From: Taibaiella koreensis
GTDB taxonomy: Bacteria; Bacteroidota; Bacteroidia; Chitinophagales; Chitinophagaceae
Direction: 5' to 3'
Assembly: GCF_003545715.1 (NCBI RefSeq)
Contig: NZ_QVNU01000007.1
Location: 62,001-126,000 of the forward strand
DNA: 64,000 nt
In this document: in pieces, positions 1-9,043 of the stretch
Layout of the letters: every line of letters starts with the position of its first letter
Position numbering within the stretch: position 1 is the stretch's first letter
The notes under the pieces: generated by a model
What the model was told of the DNA's origin: nothing
The model's database searches: none
Seen by the model: the letters and a program-made list of their open reading frames with translations, nothing else
Translations under genes and position numbers: made by a program

Positions 1-943
1 GCCGGCAGTTCTTAAAATTGCGGTCCGTCAATAACGTTCCGGAACGGCACTGAACCGCTATGGCATGCTCATTACAGGTTACCGAGATCACCGAACGGAG
101 GTCTACATTCCCTATACGCTGAAGAAACTGCTCCCGACCAGTGATCGTATTGTACAGCAGCACACCCTTATCCAGGCCAAGCAATAATTGGTTGCGGGAC
201 CGGTCAAAGTAGGTACATAATATCAATGCGTGGTTCTTTTTTATTATCCCGGGTTCAGCCGCGGACAGCGATCTGTCATTTATATTGTACCGGTACAGTT
301 TATTCGTCCCCGGACACCAGATAGAACCATTGTTGTCCAAAAAAGGCAGACGATAATAGAAACTGGAACCGTCCAGGTCCAACATATCATAGATGTGAGC
401 AGAGTTGATTTCGGGTAAGGGCGCCTGGAAAATATGGTCTATCTTACTATTTACAACATCGTAGGTAGCTATTTCGTATTTCCGGTTAAAGCACCACATT
501 TTCCCATCTCTAAAAGCAAATGGTATCGCCAGGCCATCATTGCGCCGATCATATATTTCCCGTAGGGTAAATTTGTCTGTTGAACTATGGTAAATGTATA
601 GCCCGTTTACACTACCTACATAAATATTGCCTGCGTCGTCTTCGGCAAATCCATACCCTTGCTGAAGGGGAGGACAGCCCTTAAAGTACCGGTCAAGATT
701 ATACACCTTTACCGTTGATCCATCGTACCGGTTAACCGCATCATTGCCCGTGATCCATATAAAACCCCTGCTGTCTTCATACCGGAAATAGTTGGCGCCC
801 TGCGATAGCCCGTCGTCCTGGGAAAGCCTTTTCATAGAGTAGCTGAAATATTGTTGCTGCGTTCTGGCATACAAATGCCGATCGCTGATCAACAACAATA
901 AAATCAGCAACAGCCGCAGGGAAGTTATATCCAGCTTGAACAA
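1..943 (-). CDS. Two-component-regulator propeller sensor protein, N-terminal part (gene cut by the window edge)
   Basis: An open frame on the minus strand runs from position 943 to the left edge without a stop. Near the N-terminus is a hydrophobic run rich in Leu and Ile (signal anchor or signal peptide), then repeated motifs of the type 'DDGLSQG...EDSRGFIWI...NRYDG', which are the Reg_prop blades of Bacteroidota periplasmic propellers. Such propellers usually precede a Y_Y_Y domain and a histidine kinase or a LuxR/AraC output, but that part lies outside the window, so the output type is unknown. An in-frame stop lies a few codons upstream and no ATG precedes the hydrophobic run, so I chose a TTG at 943; the next in-frame ATG is after the hydrophobic run and would remove it. 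Likely senses a glycan or other periplasmic ligand (family knowledge). Confidence 0.75.
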   Translation of the reverse strand, partial: MFKLDITSLRLLLILLLLISDRHLYARTQQQYFSYSMKRLSQDDGLSQGANYFRYEDSRGFIWITGNDAVNRYDGSTVKVYNLDRYFKGCPPLQQGYGFAEDDAGNIYVGSVNGLYIYHSSTDKFTLREIYDRRNDGLAIPFAFRDGKMWCFNRKYEIATYDVVNSKIDHIFQAPLPEINSAHIYDMLDLDGSSFYYRLPFLDNNGSIWCPGTNKLYRYNINDRSLSAAEPGIIKKNHALILCTYFDRSRNQLLLGLDKGVLLYNTITGREQFLQRIGNVDLRSVISVTCNEHAIAVQCRSGTLLTDRNFKNCR

Positions 944-1284
944 GGTGATCCCATTTTGCCGTAAAGATCATAAAATAATCCATAAGCAATGAATGGCTGG
1001 CAGTGGGGAATGCTGGAAGCAAGCACATAAGGGCGACCGGCCTCCCTTTATTTATGGATACTGCTGTTGCCCGGTCAATAGATCGCAGGCCTTTTTCTCC
1101 TTTGGCGTTTTGTAGGAAGTAGATTGGGCGCTATTATCAGTTGTTTACCTTGGTCCTCTTCCTTCAATTCACATGCACTGCTTGCCTCCCTAGAATAAGG
1201 GATTTTTTTTCTTTGCCGGAATTGGATTTTTGCTAAAACAAATCTCCTGTGTTCAGGAGCCTTTCCAAACCTAAAATCATCTTT
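944..1284. other. Intergenic region between divergent genes
   Basis: Holds the promoters of the propeller sensor (leftward) and the LamG/T9SS protein (rightward). Frames open here on the minus strand have no recognisable domain and I read them as shadows. No clear repeat or RNA was seen. Confidence 0.5.
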
Positions 1285-3567
1285 ATGAAAAAAATTTTCG
1301 GCGTAATGCTGTTGCTGGCAGCCTGCTGGTGCAGTCGTGCCCAAAGCGGCCCTTGTAACAATACCTTTGTAAAACAACTGGATCGCGTTGGGAAAATAGC
1401 ACCCCGCATCTTCAGGGATTCTGCGGCGACGAACTATTTCCTGACGACGCGTAGTAATGACACTATTTTCATTTCGCGTATTGATGCTGTGGGTAATATT
1501 CTTTCGACGCGGACTATAAATTTTCCCGGAGATGCCGGCACGATCATTGATTTGGTTGTGGACAAAATTGACGGTACACTGGCATGTATCGTAACGGGCA
1601 CCAACAACAATTTTATATTTAAATACGATTATGCTACGGCCACCTTTAACTGGATCAAGCGATATCCGGCCAATTATCTTTTTGAAAATATCCATCATTT
1701 AGGCGCCAATGCCTATGTGGTCACCGGAGAATTCATGAATGGCCCGATCGTTATTTTCCGTATGAACCGCGTTACGGGCGCCATGACTGCTGTTCAGGGA
1801 ACCGGGTTTACAGGGGAGTTTTTATCCACCTATCAAGGCACAGATATTTATGGCGCCTGCCGGTATTATAGTTCAGGTACCTTGTTTAATCCCTCCTTAT
1901 ACGGGTTCAATAATACAGGCAATGTGTGGACCAATACTTATGTGCAGAATACTCCGGGATCCTCCGCGCTTATTTATCCGGTTGCCCCTATTGTAGATCA
2001 TAATAACCTGGTACAGCTTAGTAGCGGAGACGACGCTGGCATAGGTACCTACCAGACGGGGCCTACAGGCGTATGGCTACTGAAAACAGATTTGCATGGA
2101 ACATTGGCATGGACCAGGCAAATCCTCATTCCTGGCTACACACAATTAAATGCAAAAAAAATAATCAATACGGCCTCGGGCTATTATTTGTTGATAGATG
2201 CCTATAATGGTACGCTTACCAACTACTTTTTCCTGGTAAAAACAGACAAGAACGGGCACGTACAATGGGCTAACCGTTATGGCATCAGTGGTGAGAACAC
2301 CGTTGTATCAGGTGTTGAAAGCAATAGCTATTTGTACCTTACCGCATTGTCGCAAAGTTATAATCCTAACAAGCCACTCCTTTTCCTAAAATTGAATCCC
2401 CTGGGTATGACCGACATTAGCTGTCCCTATATCCAACCGGTGAGCGCTTATGATTCGATTTATACCCATACGCAGGCGGCTAAGCCAACCGTATTCAACC
2501 CGACAAATTATTCCAATACACCCGGTACGATTTTCGCATCCAAGGTTACCGCTGTGGAAAGGGTATACTGCTCCACCCCCTGCATGCTTCCCTGCAGTAC
2601 GCTCAGCGGAACACTTGCCAGCGGTGTACTTGCTTTTTACCCCTTTGGAAATGGTTCCCTCAACGATCTTTCCGGTAATGGCTACCATCTGATTAATCCA
2701 ACTACAGCCTATCCGACAACAGACAGGGGTGGTAGTGCAAACTGCGCCTATCACTTCGATATGGTCAATCATGATTTCCTTACGATCCCTACCGGTGGCT
2801 CCGGTTTTTTGAACAATATCACCACAAGCCCATTCTCTATTTCGCTTTGGTACCAGGCTACCGGTACCAGGCCTGGCGGAAATTATGAATTGTTGATCGG
2901 AAGAGGGAATACACCCTTACATTGTCCGGATACCTGGGGAGAGTGGTCCATCGGTTTGCACGATTGCAGAAAAGCGGTTGCCGGGCTCGATCAGACCAGT
3001 CACTGGGAAACGAGCAGCATCATGGACTGTGACTCTCTGCTGAACTTAATATCGAATCGCTGGCACCATCTCGTTTTTATATACGATGGCGTAAACTACA
3101 GTTTATATAAAGACGGTATACTTTACGCTGCTCCAAGTGGCCTCTGTGGTAATATGTCGGCCAATATAGGAGAGATGATGCTGGGCGTAGACTATACCGG
3201 GGATCTGGACGATATTATTATATACAACCGGGCACTATCCTCTGCCGAAGTCAATGCTTTGATGAACCTTAATGGTTCCTGTTGCGATGGCCTGATGTCG
3301 ACATTCCGTAGCAAGACCACTTTACCGGCATTATCTAATGCGGTAAAGATATACCCCAATCCGACAGAAGGGCAATTGTCTGTATCGGCCGGGAACGGCA
3401 TTGTCCGCAGCATCCTGGTGTACGACAATACCGGCAGGCCATCGGGCAGCTACCAGTTCGACGCTGCTATCGTTAATCTTGATCTAAGTCATCTGTCTGC
3501 GGGTATTTATTTCCTTAAGATCACTACGGATTCGGGTACTAGCGTTGAAAAGGTAATCCTCAAGTAA
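1285..3567 (+). CDS. Secreted LamG-domain protein with type IX (type A) sorting domain
   Basis: A 760-aa exported protein. It starts with a signal peptide (MKKIFGVMLLLAACWCSRAQ). Residues about 25-430 look like a beta-propeller-type region with repeated 'WLLKTD', 'FFLVKTDKNG' strands. About 455-670 is a concanavalin/LamG-like domain ('FYPFGNGSLNDLSGNG', 'LDDIIIYNRALSSAEV'). The last 75 residues are a T9SS type A sorting domain ('YPNPTEG ... LSAGIYFLKI'). The frame is open from 1249, but the signal peptide begins at the ATG at 1285, so that start is preferred. Probably exported by T9SS and attached to or released from the cell surface. The ligand is unknown; LamG domains usually bind glycans. 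A strong terminator follows 31 bp after the stop. Confidence 0.85.
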   Translation: MKKIFGVMLLLAACWCSRAQSGPCNNTFVKQLDRVGKIAPRIFRDSAATNYFLTTRSNDTIFISRIDAVGNILSTRTINFPGDAGTIIDLVVDKIDGTLACIVTGTNNNFIFKYDYATATFNWIKRYPANYLFENIHHLGANAYVVTGEFMNGPIVIFRMNRVTGAMTAVQGTGFTGEFLSTYQGTDIYGACRYYSSGTLFNPSLYGFNNTGNVWTNTYVQNTPGSSALIYPVAPIVDHNNLVQLSSGDDAGIGTYQTGPTGVWLLKTDLHGTLAWTRQILIPGYTQLNAKKIINTASGYYLLIDAYNGTLTNYFFLVKTDKNGHVQWANRYGISGENTVVSGVESNSYLYLTALSQSYNPNKPLLFLKLNPLGMTDISCPYIQPVSAYDSIYTHTQAAKPTVFNPTNYSNTPGTIFASKVTAVERVYCSTPCMLPCSTLSGTLASGVLAFYPFGNGSLNDLSGNGYHLINPTTAYPTTDRGGSANCAYHFDMVNHDFLTIPTGGSGFLNNITTSPFSISLWYQATGTRPGGNYELLIGRGNTPLHCPDTWGEWSIGLHDCRKAVAGLDQTSHWETSSIMDCDSLLNLISNRWHHLVFIYDGVNYSLYKDGILYAAPSGLCGNMSANIGEMMLGVDYTGDLDDIIIYNRALSSAEVNALMNLNGSCCDGLMSTFRSKTTLPALSNAVKIYPNPTEGQLSVSAGNGIVRSILVYDNTGRPSGSYQFDAAIVNLDLSHLSAGIYFLKITTDSGTSVEKVILK

Positions 3568-3598
3568 TTTGCCGCTGCATTGACCATGTAGAAGCATC

Positions 3599-3630
3599 AG
3601 AAGCAGCTATCCACCCTGGTAGCTGCTTCT
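3599..3630 (+). terminator. Intrinsic terminator after the LamG/T9SS gene
   Basis: Perfect 11-bp stem (AGAAGCAGCTA / TAGCTGCTTCT) with a 10-nt loop, followed by GTATTT. Confidence 0.85.
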
Positions 3631-3662
3631 GTATTTACTCATTTCCTGTCGATGGTTTATTG

Positions 3663-3794
3663 ATGTCCGTTCCTTGGGCAGTCTCCGGAACTAACCCTAC
3701 ACAAAAGGTCATTGCCGACCTGGAAGAAAGATCATCGCATGTGGCTGAGGCCATCCAATACCGAAGCCTGGACCGGGAAGGCTGGGCGGGGTAG
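3663..3794 (+). other. Short 43-codon open frame, possible gene remnant
   Basis: ATG-to-TAG frame with an amphipathic, protein-like composition ('KVIADLEERSSHVAEAIQYR'). It lies between a terminator and a convergent regulator gene. No family recognised and no promoter seen. It may be a fragment of a lost gene or chance; nothing else is evident in 3631-3890. Confidence 0.15.
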
Positions 3795-3890
3795 GGTATT
3801 GTGGGTTTTGCAGCTAACAGGCTGATACATTTTGAGCGGCTTTAATCAAAAGCTGTCTGCTTCCGAAGAAAACACTTACTTACAATCATC

Positions 3891-4679
3891 CTACACCCGC
3901 GACATGGTCTTAAATTCGGTAGGTCTCATGTTCGTCAATTGGTGAAAATTATTGCTGAATGCAGCTATATTGGAATAGCCAATCTCGTAGGCAATTTCAG
4001 TCATGTTCATATCGCTGTCTTTAATCAACTCCATAGCCCTGATGATCCGCAACATTTTTACATACTGGATAAAGGTGATGTGCAGTTTTGTTTGAAATAG
4101 TCTTGTCAGGCTTCTTACACTCATACCCCATTCCGAGGCTGTGCGTTCCAAGGTAAGGCTTTCATTCAGGCGGGCCCTAAGCTGACCCACAATAGCCTGG
4201 AGCCGCTGATCGTCGGTGGTAGGCAGTTGGATGGAAAATTTTCTAAGGTTTTCTTTGGACAGTACGTTTCTCAATGTGGTTAAAAACTCAAATTCCCACG
4301 ATCCTTTGCAATAATCACCCTGCCATTTTTCGCTAAAAGACAACATTTCAAATAAGAGCTTACTTACGGGATAAATCCCCAATTCGTTGTAAAAACCATC
4401 TCGACGCTTCTCGGGAAAATAAATGTTGATGATATACAGGTCCTGCGTGTTGAACATCAGGTTGTGTGGATAATTTTTAGGTATCCAGATATAGTGATTG
4501 GACGGAATATAGAAATCCTTTTCGTCTGTCTGCAGGTAAGCAATCCCTCCAAAAACCAGTAGTAACTGCGCTTTATCGTGTTGGTGCGAAGGTAAACGTT
4601 GTTCCGTTTGCTGTCGCACCACCAGGATAGCATCAGGATTCCGGTCAACGCTCTTGATAAGTTGCTTCAATATATCCAT
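3891..4679 (-). CDS. AraC-family transcriptional regulator
   Basis: A 262-aa protein with an N-terminal cupin-like sensor (residues about 10-110, with 'LPSHQHDKAQLLLVFGG' and 'HYIWIPKNYPHNL') and a C-terminal pair of helix-turn-helix motifs (about 165-262; 'TEIAYEIGYSNIAAFSNNFH'). This is the typical layout of AraC regulators that sense a small ligand. The gene is divergent from the efflux operon starting at 4772, with 92 bp between them, so it is probably the activator or repressor of that operon (inference from context). The start ATG at 4679 gives the usual family length. The substrate or inducer cannot be read from sequence. Confidence 0.9.
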   Translation of the reverse strand: MDILKQLIKSVDRNPDAILVVRQQTEQRLPSHQHDKAQLLLVFGGIAYLQTDEKDFYIPSNHYIWIPKNYPHNLMFNTQDLYIINIYFPEKRRDGFYNELGIYPVSKLLFEMLSFSEKWQGDYCKGSWEFEFLTTLRNVLSKENLRKFSIQLPTTDDQRLQAIVGQLRARLNESLTLERTASEWGMSVRSLTRLFQTKLHITFIQYVKMLRIIRAMELIKDSDMNMTEIAYEIGYSNIAAFSNNFHQLTNMRPTEFKTMSRV

Positions 4680-4738
4680 GTGGCCAAATATAACAAATAT
4701 TAGGCTAATTATATAAAATGATGGTCTGCCGGCATAGA

Positions 4739-4746
4739 TAATTTTG
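4739..4746 (+). promoter_or_regulatory. Candidate -7 element of the efflux operon
   Basis: TAATTTTG matches the Bacteroidota TAnnTTTG box and lies 25 bp upstream of the ATG at 4772. No clear -33 TTTG lies at the right distance, as would fit a promoter needing an activator. Confidence 0.4.
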
Positions 4747-4771
4747 CTATTGAAATAATACTAGCGTCGTT

Positions 4772-5014
4772 ATGAAACAGAAAATCATAAGCCCCGATAA
4801 AGGCGTTGCACCTGCAGCGCAGGACAAACCGCGCGATCATGCAGCATCTCAATTAAAAGCAGAAATGGATGCACTTAATGTCTATTGGCTTGCTTATCCT
4901 TTCATGCCCATGATGGATATAATCATTGTCTTCGATGAATTGAGAAAGATGGTAAAAAGCTGGTTCCAAAATAAAAGAAAACGTACAACCATTTGTAAAA
5001 AGAAAACCCCATGA
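4772..5014 (+). CDS. Small basic protein of unknown function, first gene of the efflux operon
   Basis: An 80-aa protein with a hydrophilic N-terminal half, a central hydrophobic and aromatic segment ('VYWLAYPFMPMMDIIIVFDEL') and a very basic C-terminus ('NKRKRTTICKKK'). Its stop overlaps the start of the TolC gene as ATGA, which implies translational coupling and supports a real gene. I recognise no family. It could be a small accessory protein of the pump or a coupling leader. There is no classical signal peptide. Confidence 0.6.
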   Translation: MKQKIISPDKGVAPAAQDKPRDHAASQLKAEMDALNVYWLAYPFMPMMDIIIVFDELRKMVKSWFQNKRKRTTICKKKTP

Positions 5015-6345
5015 AACGATATCAATCAATTCCAATTTTGGGAGCTATGCTGCTACTATTGGCGCCATCGGTCCATGCCCGGGATGCAGCAACTACCCAG
5101 ACATGGAGCCTGGAAGAGATATGGAAGGTTGCCGAAACGAATAACCACCAATTAAAGCTATCGGATTTAAATCTTCAGCAAAGTAATTTGGAAGTACTTG
5201 AAGCCAAAGACCGTTTGCTACCGGAACTTTCCATAGGTGGCGACGCAAAGCTCAATACCAGGTTTCTCCTTTACGATAATGGATTATTCTCCTCTCCACA
5301 GGATATACCCATAAAAGGCTATGGCTACGGAGCCGGATACAACTTAAATGTCAACCTCTTCAACGGCGGTAAAGACAGGCGAACCATCAGGATAAAGCAG
5401 GAAGAAAAGACACACAAGCAGTATGAAGCCGATCTGCAAATGCACAGCGTAAAATTCAATGTGGCTGTGGCTTATTTCGACTTGTATAAATACCTGCACT
5501 TCCGCGATTTCCTTGCTGCTGAAATGGCTACTGAGCAAAAACAGCTATCGCTCATCGAGAGCTTACATAAAAACGGCATTGTGCTGAAGAGTGATGTGCT
5601 GAGAACCTCGGTGAAATTGTCGCAGCTGGCATTAAGCCTTTCGGATATTGACAAGAAAATCGATATTGCCATACAACGGCTCAATATCCTGATGGGGCGT
5701 GATACAAATGAGGAATTAGAGATCGATGATGGAAGCGGCTTGACATTGGATGCCATTACAGATGCTGATTACGCCGGTTACCTGGCTATCGCGCTCCGCC
5801 AATCGCCCGCATATAAGATAGTCAATAGCGACATCCGGTTGAGTGAGATGAGCATCAGGCAAATTAAGGCTACACTTCTGCCTAAAGTTTCCTTCTACGC
5901 CAATTACAATTATACTTATCCGCAGATCTCATTTTATCCTTACTCTAATGATTTGTGGGGATTTGGGCAAACGGGAATCAAGGTGCAGTTTTCTGTTGAC
6001 AATTTATATAAAAGCAAACATGCCATTGCACGTGCCCAGGTGGTCAATAACCAGGCTAAAGAAAAAGGCGACATAAAAAGGGATGAGATTTCCTTGCAGG
6101 TAAAAGAGGCTTATTTGCAGCGGCAACAAGCTTTGGAAAGTGTAGAAACGGCAGAAAAGAATATCGTTAAGACTGCCGAAGCCGTTCGGGTCATCAGAAG
6201 CAGCTATCTCAATCAGGAATCACTTTTGACCGATCTTTTGGACGCAGAAAATGCTTTGCTGGAAGCAAAATTTAACCTGACAACCGCACAAACAAATTTC
6301 AAACTCAGTCATATCCAGTTACTGGCAATCGTAGGAATGCTTTAA
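5011..6345 (+). CDS. TolC-family outer-membrane efflux protein
   Basis: A 444-aa protein with a signal peptide (residues 1-23, ending in VHAR) and two outer-membrane-efflux repeats (about 30-230 and 250-444) rich in long amphipathic helices ('VKEAYLQRQQALESVETAEKN'). These form the trimeric outer-membrane channel of a tripartite pump. The gene overlaps the preceding one by ATGA and is followed after 10 bp by the membrane fusion gene. Length and layout are normal for Bacteroidota TolC proteins. Its partners are the HlyD and MFS proteins downstream. Confidence 0.93.
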   Translation: MKRYQSIPILGAMLLLLAPSVHARDAATTQTWSLEEIWKVAETNNHQLKLSDLNLQQSNLEVLEAKDRLLPELSIGGDAKLNTRFLLYDNGLFSSPQDIPIKGYGYGAGYNLNVNLFNGGKDRRTIRIKQEEKTHKQYEADLQMHSVKFNVAVAYFDLYKYLHFRDFLAAEMATEQKQLSLIESLHKNGIVLKSDVLRTSVKLSQLALSLSDIDKKIDIAIQRLNILMGRDTNEELEIDDGSGLTLDAITDADYAGYLAIALRQSPAYKIVNSDIRLSEMSIRQIKATLLPKVSFYANYNYTYPQISFYPYSNDLWGFGQTGIKVQFSVDNLYKSKHAIARAQVVNNQAKEKGDIKRDEISLQVKEAYLQRQQALESVETAEKNIVKTAEAVRVIRSSYLNQESLLTDLLDAENALLEAKFNLTTAQTNFKLSHIQLLAIVGML

Positions 6346-6355
6346 TACAAAAATT

Positions 6356-7402
6356 ATGAACAAGAATAGAACAGATAAAATAGTGGTAACCCTAACCAAG
6401 TGGTCGGGAATCTCCTTGTTTACTGCAGTCCTCATTTGGGGAACAGTATATTTCTTAAAAGGATACCGCTACGAACAGACCAATGATGCGCAGATAGACG
6501 CCTATTTATCGCCTGTAAATGCCAAAGTAGGCGGCTATATCAGCAAAATTTATTACAAAGAAAATCAGCAGGTCCATAAAGGAGATACGCTTGTGGTGAT
6601 TGAACGCGACGAGTATGGGCTGAAAAGAAATGCCGCATCGGCAGAACTGATGAGTGCACAGGCCAAGCTGCCTATTCTGGCCGCTGGCGAAGAAACGCAA
6701 ACCAAAAGCATCGAAGTTATAAAAGCACAGCTCTCCGGTACAAAAGCGAAACTGAACCAGCAGCAAAGGGAATTCGACCGGTATAAAAACCTGTTGGCGG
6801 ATGAATCGATCACACAGCAAAAATTCGAAAATGTCAGTATGTCTCTGGCGATCAGCCAAGCTGATTATGATCAGACAAAAGCTTCCCTGCAGGTCGCCGT
6901 ATCAAGACTAAACGACCTTAGCGCACAGCGTAATGCGATAGCCGCAGAAATAAAGATTAAGGAAGCGTTACTTGAACGGCAGGAACTGGACATTAAGTAT
7001 ACCATAATCACCGCACCTTTTGACGGACAGATCGGTAAAAAGACCATTCAGGAAGGGCAATTGATACAGCCGGGACAAACCCTGGCATTCCTGGTGAACA
7101 AGGCCGAAGAAAAATGGGTGATGGCCAACTTTAAAGAAACACAGATTGGCCATTTCAAGATAGGGCAACCCGTATCAATAGAAGTAGACGCCTGTCCAAA
7201 CGATCAATTCAGCGGCGTGATCGAATCGCTTTCGCCCACCACCGGTTCCCGTTATTCCTTACTGCCACCGGATAACGCTACGGGCAATTTTGTAAAAATT
7301 ATACAACGTATTCCCGTCCGGATCAAGCTTACCGATACGCCTGAAAAATTGGCCAGGCTCTCTGCAGGAATGAATGCCAATGTTTACGTTTTAAAAGATT
7401 GA
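6356..7402 (+). CDS. HlyD/EmrA-family membrane fusion (periplasmic adaptor) protein
   Basis: A 348-aa protein with one N-terminal membrane helix (about residues 16-33, 'ISLFTAVLIWGTVYFL') and a biotinyl-lipoyl-like half ('DAQIDAYLSPVNAKVGGYI'). A long coiled coil follows (about 85-200), then the second lipoyl half ('ITAPFDGQIGKKTIQEGQLI') and a beta-barrel. The 'TNDAQIDA' motif is typical of EmrA-like adaptors that pair with 14-helix MFS pumps. It links the inner-membrane MFS protein to the TolC channel. Its stop is two bases before the ATG of the MFS gene. Confidence 0.92.
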   Translation: MNKNRTDKIVVTLTKWSGISLFTAVLIWGTVYFLKGYRYEQTNDAQIDAYLSPVNAKVGGYISKIYYKENQQVHKGDTLVVIERDEYGLKRNAASAELMSAQAKLPILAAGEETQTKSIEVIKAQLSGTKAKLNQQQREFDRYKNLLADESITQQKFENVSMSLAISQADYDQTKASLQVAVSRLNDLSAQRNAIAAEIKIKEALLERQELDIKYTIITAPFDGQIGKKTIQEGQLIQPGQTLAFLVNKAEEKWVMANFKETQIGHFKIGQPVSIEVDACPNDQFSGVIESLSPTTGSRYSLLPPDNATGNFVKIIQRIPVRIKLTDTPEKLARLSAGMNANVYVLKD

Positions 7403-7404
7403 TC

Positions 7405-8994
7405 ATGCAAGCACATAAAATTCCGGTTTTCAAACCATGGGTATCCGAATGGCTGGCAAGGTCTGTGATATTTGCGATCCTGATGACCTGCCTGTTTAGT
7501 TTTGCTTTTTTCAGTAGTCCGGTTACGGTAATGGGCTTTTATGGTGTACAGCCTACCGATGTTCAATATGCCATGATCGTTATTTATGGATCATGCGTTG
7601 CTTTCCTGGCTTTAGACTTTCGTATCGTAAAGTATTTTGCGCCGAGGAAATACCTGATGATGGCGCTTGCGGTCAATGCGGTGTGTTCCCTGCTCTGTTT
7701 TCATTCCAGAGACTGGACACTATTTGTCATTTGCCAGTTTGTGCAAGGGGTCACCTGTGCATTAATGTCGGGCATCGTCTTGCAACTCACTTTTCCAAGA
7801 TTGGAATCTACACGTGCCCGGGTGATTGCCTATAGTCTCCTATATGGCAGTATACAAATCTCCGTTCCGTTTTATGCCATCTATTCCAGTGTGGTGCTTC
7901 ATTTTTATGACTTCAATTGGCTATTTTATGGTTTCACGATCATGCTCACCGTCCTGGCATTCGTGGTATTGCTGACGATGAACAGCAAAGCAAGATTTAC
8001 AAAAAAGATACCGCTTTACCAGGTGGATTGGGTGGGGTATCTGTTTTATGTATCTTTTATTTTGATATCAGGATACATCCTGATCTATGGACGGCAACTG
8101 GGCTGGTTTGACAGTCCGTTAATTATTCTGCTCGGTCTTAGCAATGTAACCATCCTTATGTTATTCGTTAGCAGGGCAACGAAGCTTAAACGGCCATTGA
8201 TCGACTTGCACATTTTCAAGGTTAAGAATTTTGTCATTGGTCTGCTATTGCTTTTTTCATTTTACATATTCAAGGGAAGCACCGGACTTGCCTATGGCTA
8301 TCTTGAAGTCATTTTAGGCAACGATCCGCTCAGTACTATTCCCATATGGATCGCAGTAATTGCAGGAACCGTTCTGAGTATGTTTGTTACCTCCCGGTTT
8401 GTCTTGATGGGCTTTAACCTGGTAAGGATGATTATAGCAGGTTTTGGCATTATGGCTTTGTATTATGCCTACATGATCCTTTTTGTTTCCGTACAGGGAG
8501 AGACAAGTGATTTTATCCTGCCTATGTTTATTTATGGTGTGGCAACAGGCGTTTTATTTGTTCCCATTGTTTCCTTTACCAGCTCCGCGGCACCGCCAAA
8601 GATTGCGTTGAACGCGTCACTTATCGGCATATTGGCACGGTTCACCGGTTTCACAACCAGTCTGGTGCTGAATAACGAAATTCAATTATTTTCCAAATCC
8701 GCGGTTAGAGAGAAGCTTCGGGAAACACTAACGGAAACGAACCCGCAATTGCCTGTTACCCTACTGGACATTCAAAACAAATATATCAATGCAGGCAGCG
8801 ATATTTATACGGCAAAAGGCGCTTCAGGAGCGTTTTTTAATAAGCTTGTAGGGCAACAGATATTGGCTCGGGCCACACGGGATTATTACGATCTGATGCT
8901 TGTGGGTTTAATTTTCATTATAGCTGTTCTTCTTTTTTTACCACAGATCCGGAAGGTGGTTTTAAGGTTAAAGAAGGGAATTATTCCTTATTAG
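7405..8994 (+). CDS. MFS transporter, EmrB/QacA-like drug or metabolite exporter
   Basis: A 529-aa inner-membrane protein with about 14 hydrophobic segments, starting 'WLARSVIFAILMTCLFSFAFF'. It is the third component of the tripartite pump after the TolC and HlyD genes. A TTG at 7399 overlaps the upstream stop, but the ATG at 7405 is the better start. The first helices hold MFS-like features, but the canonical motif A is weak, as is common in Bacteroidota members of this group. The substrate is unknown; the divergent AraC gene suggests an inducible exporter. No clear terminator follows. Confidence 0.88.
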   Translation: MQAHKIPVFKPWVSEWLARSVIFAILMTCLFSFAFFSSPVTVMGFYGVQPTDVQYAMIVIYGSCVAFLALDFRIVKYFAPRKYLMMALAVNAVCSLLCFHSRDWTLFVICQFVQGVTCALMSGIVLQLTFPRLESTRARVIAYSLLYGSIQISVPFYAIYSSVVLHFYDFNWLFYGFTIMLTVLAFVVLLTMNSKARFTKKIPLYQVDWVGYLFYVSFILISGYILIYGRQLGWFDSPLIILLGLSNVTILMLFVSRATKLKRPLIDLHIFKVKNFVIGLLLLFSFYIFKGSTGLAYGYLEVILGNDPLSTIPIWIAVIAGTVLSMFVTSRFVLMGFNLVRMIIAGFGIMALYYAYMILFVSVQGETSDFILPMFIYGVATGVLFVPIVSFTSSAAPPKIALNASLIGILARFTGFTTSLVLNNEIQLFSKSAVREKLRETLTETNPQLPVTLLDIQNKYINAGSDIYTAKGASGAFFNKLVGQQILARATRDYYDLMLVGLIFIIAVLLFLPQIRKVVLRLKKGIIPY

Positions 8995-9043
8995 CCATTA
9001 CCATAATGTGGGTCAACCATTATTTTCGGAAGCCTGATCTGTC

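Noticed and set aside
1075-1698. 207-codon open frame on the minus strand opposite the LamG/T9SS gene
   Set aside because: Composition is that of the reverse strand of a coding gene, with no domain; the plus-strand protein has a signal peptide and sorting domain.
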